From Gammaproteobacteria bacterium (lineage in GTDB: Bacteria > Pseudomonadota > Gammaproteobacteria > Pseudomonadales > Halieaceae): a DNA stretch of 35,766 nt. The position numbers were made by a program, and so were the translations under genes. The stretch lies in NCBI GenBank assembly GCA_030428835.1, contig JAUIEP010000034.1, positions 1-35,766 on the forward strand. The letters run 5' to 3'. The notes beneath the pieces are model-generated. The model was not told where the DNA came from and did not search any database. It saw nothing but the letters and a program-made list of their open reading frames with translations. The first letter of the stretch is position 1, and each line of letters begins with the position of its first letter. This document shows, piece after piece, positions 33,923-35,766 of the stretch.

Positions 33923-35424
33923 TGCCCTTCGGCCTCCGGGGTTTCTTCCTCGTCGCCGCTGTCGATCTCCTCGGTGCTCTCCACACCCTGCAGGTAGCCG
34001 ATGGACTGCAGGCCCTGCAACTGTTGCTCGGTGAACGAGGCCGCGCCGGATTGCTTGCTCGCCTTCATCTCGTCGTATTCAAGGAACAGGCGGTCGAACA
34101 GCATCACCTGTGCGTCGCCCTGTGTCGAGGCGAGTTCACCCGGGTCGTTCTCCAGGTCGTAGTACACCGTGCGATCGGACGCCATGTACCAGATCGACTT
34201 GTCGTCGCCCAGCCGCGCGCTCATCTGCTTTTCGCCGTCGGCGATGTGCGAGGCGTACAGCGGCCGCGCCTCCTGTTTGCCGAAGCTCGCGACCTGTTCG
34301 TGCAGCATCCGCGCCTTGCTGTTGGGCGGGTTGAATTCCAGGCCGAGCCACTGCGCGGCGGAGGGCGCGATGTCGATCAGGCTGACCGGGTTGTCGATCC
34401 GCTCGCCCGCGACGCCGGGGTGCCAGGCGACGATGGGCACGTGCAACTGCTCCTGGTAGAGGCTGAAGCCATGGCCCATGAACGGCCACTTCGGCGCCGC
34501 GAACACCATGACGCGGCCGTCGTCGCCGTGGTCGTTGAATTCCTCGCCGTGGTCGGAGAACAGCACGACCGCGGTGTCTTTCAGTTTGCCGTTGGCTTCG
34601 AGTGTGTCGAGCATGCCGGCGATCACGTCGCGCAATACGCCCACGGCGTGGGCGTAGACGAGGTAGCGCTTGCAGTACATGGACTCCTCGTCCTCGCAGG
34701 CGCGCTGCGGCGCCGTCTTGCGGTAGATCGCGAGTTCTTCGGGGGTGAAAGACGCCAGCCGCTTTTCCAGCCTCGGCACGCTGTCGAAGTGCCAGTTGTG
34801 CGCCTCGATGAAATGCACGAAGTCCAGGCTGCGGGTGTCCGGGGCGCGCGCCGCGTTGATCTCGTTCCAGCGCACCAGCATGTCTTCCCAGTAGACATCG
34901 CCGAGGGTCGGTATGGTCGGCACATACTTGTCAAAGCTGTCGAAGCCGCGGTTGATGTCGACGTCGTTGGGTTCGAACGTCCACACCGACGCGGAAATGG
35001 CGGCGGTATCGAAACCGTTGTCGCGCGCTTCCTGTGCAATCGTGCGTGTTTCCGCGAGCAGCGAGCTGGGAGGGCTGCGCGCCAGGGTGATCTCCTTGAA
35101 GCCGTCGATCAGCCCGGCGCCATGCTGGTTGGGCCAGAGGCCGGTAAATGCCGAGGCGATGGACGGCACGGTCCAGGGCGCGGGAGAGGAGGCGTTGGTG
35201 AACACCAGCCCGCGTTCCTCCCACTTGCTCAGCGGGTCATCTTCGAGTTCGCCCAGCGCGAAGAAGGTATCCGCCCTGACCGTGTCAATGCAGATCAGGA
35301 GCAGGTGCTGCACCGATGCGACCGCGTTTGCGCCGGTGTCGACACTGTCCCCGGTCGGTTTGGAGCAGCCGCTGAAGGCAAGGGCGAGCGCGGCGGTCAG
35401 CAGCGCTGTTCTCAGGGTGTGCAT
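33919..35424 (-). CDS. Sulfatase-fold lipoprotein with Thr at the nucleophile position (paralogue 1)
   Basis: A 501-aa protein and first gene of the operon. The signal sequence MHTLRTALLTAALALAFSGC ends in a lipobox-like Cys20. Metal ligands are in ICIDTVRAD (45-52) and VVLFSDHGEEFNDHG, and a conserved GHGFSLYQEQLHVP follows. The nucleophile loop reads APWTVPSIASAFTG with T85 in the Cys/Ser place. It closely resembles the gene at 29706 throughout, down to the LQSIGYLQGV ending before an acidic tail. Periplasmic or outer-membrane location is expected. Substrate unknown. Confidence 0.85.
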   Translation of the reverse strand: MHTLRTALLTAALALAFSGCSKPTGDSVDTGANAVASVQHLLLICIDTVRADTFFALGELEDDPLSKWEERGLVFTNASSPAPWTVPSIASAFTGLWPNQHGAGLIDGFKEITLARSPPSSLLAETRTIAQEARDNGFDTAAISASVWTFEPNDVDINRGFDSFDKYVPTIPTLGDVYWEDMLVRWNEINAARAPDTRSLDFVHFIEAHNWHFDSVPRLEKRLASFTPEELAIYRKTAPQRACEDEESMYCKRYLVYAHAVGVLRDVIAGMLDTLEANGKLKDTAVVLFSDHGEEFNDHGDDGRVMVFAAPKWPFMGHGFSLYQEQLHVPIVAWHPGVAGERIDNPVSLIDIAPSAAQWLGLEFNPPNSKARMLHEQVASFGKQEARPLYASHIADGEKQMSARLGDDKSIWYMASDRTVYYDLENDPGELASTQGDAQVMLFDRLFLEYDEMKASKQSGAASFTEQQLQGLQSIGYLQGVESTEEIDSGDEEETPEAEGQ

Positions 35425-35466
35425 AGGTGTTTCTTATTGTATCAATTCGTCCCGGACAAGCGCTTT

Positions 35467-35472
35467 AGTATA
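35467..35472 (-). promoter_or_regulatory. -10 box of the sulfatase-fold operon
   Basis: TATACT on the minus strand, about 42 bases before the first ATG, matches five of six consensus bases. No good -35 is seen, which would fit activator dependence. Confidence 0.4.
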
Positions 35473-35553
35473 ACGAAATAGCCTTGCAGATGAACCGCGC
35501 GGCGGGGTCGCCCGGGGCCGGGCAGGCGTTGCAGGGAGTGGCGGGCGGAAATC

Positions 35554-35569
35554 TGTGACGCAGGTCACG
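35554..35569. promoter_or_regulatory. CRP-like palindrome upstream of the sulfatase-fold operon
   Basis: TGTGACGCAGGTCACG fits the CRP pattern TGTGA-N6-TCACA except in the last base. It is centred about 90 bases upstream of the TATACT box and downstream of the partial gene at the right edge. It could be a CRP/Vfr-type site or a chance palindrome. Confidence 0.35.
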
Positions 35570-35619
35570 CGGCCCTGTGCCGCGCGCCGCGGTGCGCAGG
35601 ATATGGCCGCGATGAGCCG

Positions 35620-35766
35620 TCAGGGTTGTTCGGTCGTTTCTTTCGCGACGGCGACCTTGTCTTCGTCACCCTCGTCGTCTTCCGCTTCGGCGTTGCGCTT
35701 TTTCATCATCTTGCGGAACGGGAACATGACGATGGCCAGGAAGGCCAGGCCGACGGTGGCGAGCAG
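35620..35766 (-). CDS. C-terminus of a membrane protein (partial)
   Basis: The last 48 codons of a gene entering from the right edge. A hydrophobic helix (LLATVGLAFLAIVMFPFRKM) is followed by a short basic patch and an acidic tail ending ETTEQP. This resembles a membrane-anchor end with a cytoplasmic tail. The family cannot be told from this piece. Confidence 0.7.
   Translation of the reverse strand: MLATVGLAFLAIVMFPFRKMMKKRNAEAEDDEGDEDKVAVAKETTEQP

Noticed and set aside
33913-35481. 522-codon plus-strand frame opposite the sulfatase-fold gene
   Set aside because: Typical GC-rich antisense open frame with no recognisable domain.
1-35766. CRISPR array
   Set aside because: No regularly spaced direct repeats seen.

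Overview
The window looks like the junction between a genomic island and the conserved chromosome of a GC-rich marine-type gammaproteobacterium. The right half carries a TIGR01777 epimerase, an IPTL-CTERM-like surface protein, Nei, a LON-domain protein, a DASH cryptochrome, a D-aminoacylase-type amidohydrolase and periplasmic sulfatase-fold lipoproteins. This set reminds me of Halieaceae/OM60-type bacteria; that placement is inference from gene content only.

Positions 1-14,386 (minus strand) hold one tightly coupled operon, transcribed right to left. It encodes a 1,762-aa DEAD/DEAH helicase with a DUF1998-like C-terminus, a 923-aa SNF2-type helicase, an 87-aa remnant of a Schlafen/AlbA_2-type protein, a 1,326-aa Eco57I/PglX-like adenine methylase, a GHKL ATPase, and a protein with PRTase-like features that runs off the left edge. 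Most junctions overlap or are spaced by a few bases. This is a strong candidate for a DISARM-like anti-phage system with an unusual GHKL/PRTase-like extension and no visible nuclease.

Positions 14,400-20,800 are a patchwork of accessory DNA. There is a pseudogene with NPYG repeats broken by a 111-bp IS3-derived MITE-like element, and a coupled ARPP-1/HD-domain operon truncated by the same element. A MESH1-like (p)ppGpp hydrolase operon follows, then a HEPN-domain gene, REP-like hairpins and an ISL3 insertion sequence. Two diverged copies of a ~105-nt sequence sit in 5' leaders here; differences between them preserve base pairing, so they may be a new structured RNA.

The island-like region stops at a tRNA-Ile2(CAU) gene (20,810-20,886), with the accessory DNA on the 3' side of the tRNA, the classic integration side. 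No integrase or second att copy is visible.

Positions 20,887-35,766 are ordinary-looking chromosome plus one unusual operon (29,706-35,424): two paralogous sulfatase-fold lipoproteins flank an alkaline phosphatase-family lipoprotein split by an in-frame amber codon and an EMC3/TMCO1-like membrane protein. Both sulfatase-fold proteins carry Thr where formylglycine sulfatases have Cys or Ser.
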